DNA from: Mariniblastus sp964414815
GTDB lineage: Bacteria > Planctomycetota > Planctomycetia > Pirellulales > Pirellulaceae
Assembly (NCBI GenBank): GCA_964414815.1
Contig: CAYPXY010000021.1
Span: forward strand, 4,843 to 68,842
Length of the DNA stretch: 64,000 nt
Reading direction: 5' to 3'
Positions 63,696 through 64,000 of the stretch are shown piece by piece. The translations under genes and the position numbers were made by a program. Positions within the stretch are counted from its first letter, which is position 1. Each line of letters starts with the position of its first letter. The notes under the pieces are model-generated. The model saw nothing but the letters and a program-made list of their open reading frames with translations. It made no database searches and was not told the DNA's origin.

Positions 63696-64000
63696 TTTTA
63701 TGCCAAGCAAACCGTTTAGCCGCAAGCCGAAGCCGACTGCAAATGGTTTGTGGCTACCTTAAGTAGTCGATCAGCCAGTGATTGATGCGGGAAGATCGAG
63801 AAGTGGTCGGCGCAGGCGCGACGGCAGGGTGCAGCCTCCGTAGTCAATCTGCCTCCCAATAAAATATCCGCAACCCGGTGCTTCGTGCGCCTTTGGGGGT
63901 TGCTGTTAGAGTGATTTCGGTATTACAGTACATTTTTGGCAGCAACCCCCGACGGCTTGCGGCTATTTATGGAGTGCGGGACTCTTGTACCGCTTTGGAT
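63696..64000. repeat. Gene-free end with two inverted repeats
   Basis: CAAACCGTTT (63708-63717) pairs with AAATGGTTTG (63741-63750) with one G-U. GGGGGTTGCTG (63895-63905) pairs perfectly with CAGCAACCCCC (63940-63950). No open frame of interest is seen up to the window edge. Confidence 0.6.

Overview
The window looks like chromosomal DNA from a planctomycete of the Pirellulales/Gemmatales type. The evidence is a set of families largely confined to that phylum: a PSCyt1/DUF1549/DUF1553 giant protein (189-3374), a DUF1501 Tat-exported protein (59252-60697), a DUF1559 pseudopilin-like protein (11504-12646), a TIGR03000 protein (3616-4923), a TIGR03790-type protein (27576-29675) and a large secreted protein with an N-terminal LEARHLLA tag (55689-58970). 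Taxonomy is inferred from gene content only; there is no rRNA in the window.

Left half (1-30 kb), mostly resident chromosome: a two-gene operon of an AAA ATPase and a Ser/Thr kinase fused to a tubulin-like domain; a divergent FHA-EAL protein; a DUF1559 gene with a small lipoprotein; a tryptophan/kynurenine catabolic cluster made of two divergent operons (SDR, aminomuconate-semialdehyde dehydrogenase, RidA-type deaminase on the minus strand; formamidase-like cyclase and kynureninase on the plus strand) with a broken toxin-antitoxin module between them; a SNF2 ATPase with its SWIM-domain partner; a membrane GTPase; and a PiT phosphate transporter with its DUF47 regulator.

Middle (30.4-52.1 kb), accessory/defence region: it starts at a tRNA-Asn that abuts remnants of a serine recombinase and an IS66 transposase. 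Next is a tightly overlapping four-gene operon (phosphoribosyltransferase-like protein, ORC/CDC6-like AAA ATPase, unknown protein, N6-adenine methyltransferase), the best candidate here for a poorly described defence system. Then come a decayed tyrosine integrase, a giant HIT-PLD-SF2 helicase-S24 fusion, a DarT/DarG DNA ADP-ribosylation toxin-antitoxin pair bracketed by ~350-bp direct repeats that each carry the same 68-residue ORF, a secreted protein, a CRISPR array with 46 visible identical 36-bp repeats (interrupted by a 100-N assembly gap), and a cas4-cas1 fusion plus cas2. No interference effector is present.

Right part (52-64 kb): a DUF4261-like gene, an IS5-family element with intact ends inserted at the stop codon of an IS3 transposase remnant, a secreted ankyrin protein coupled to a giant secreted class 3 lipase, the DUF1501 gene, a hicBA module, an inositol monophosphatase-family gene and a methylmalonate-semialdehyde dehydrogenase gene. 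Large imperfect inverted repeats are scattered between genes throughout.
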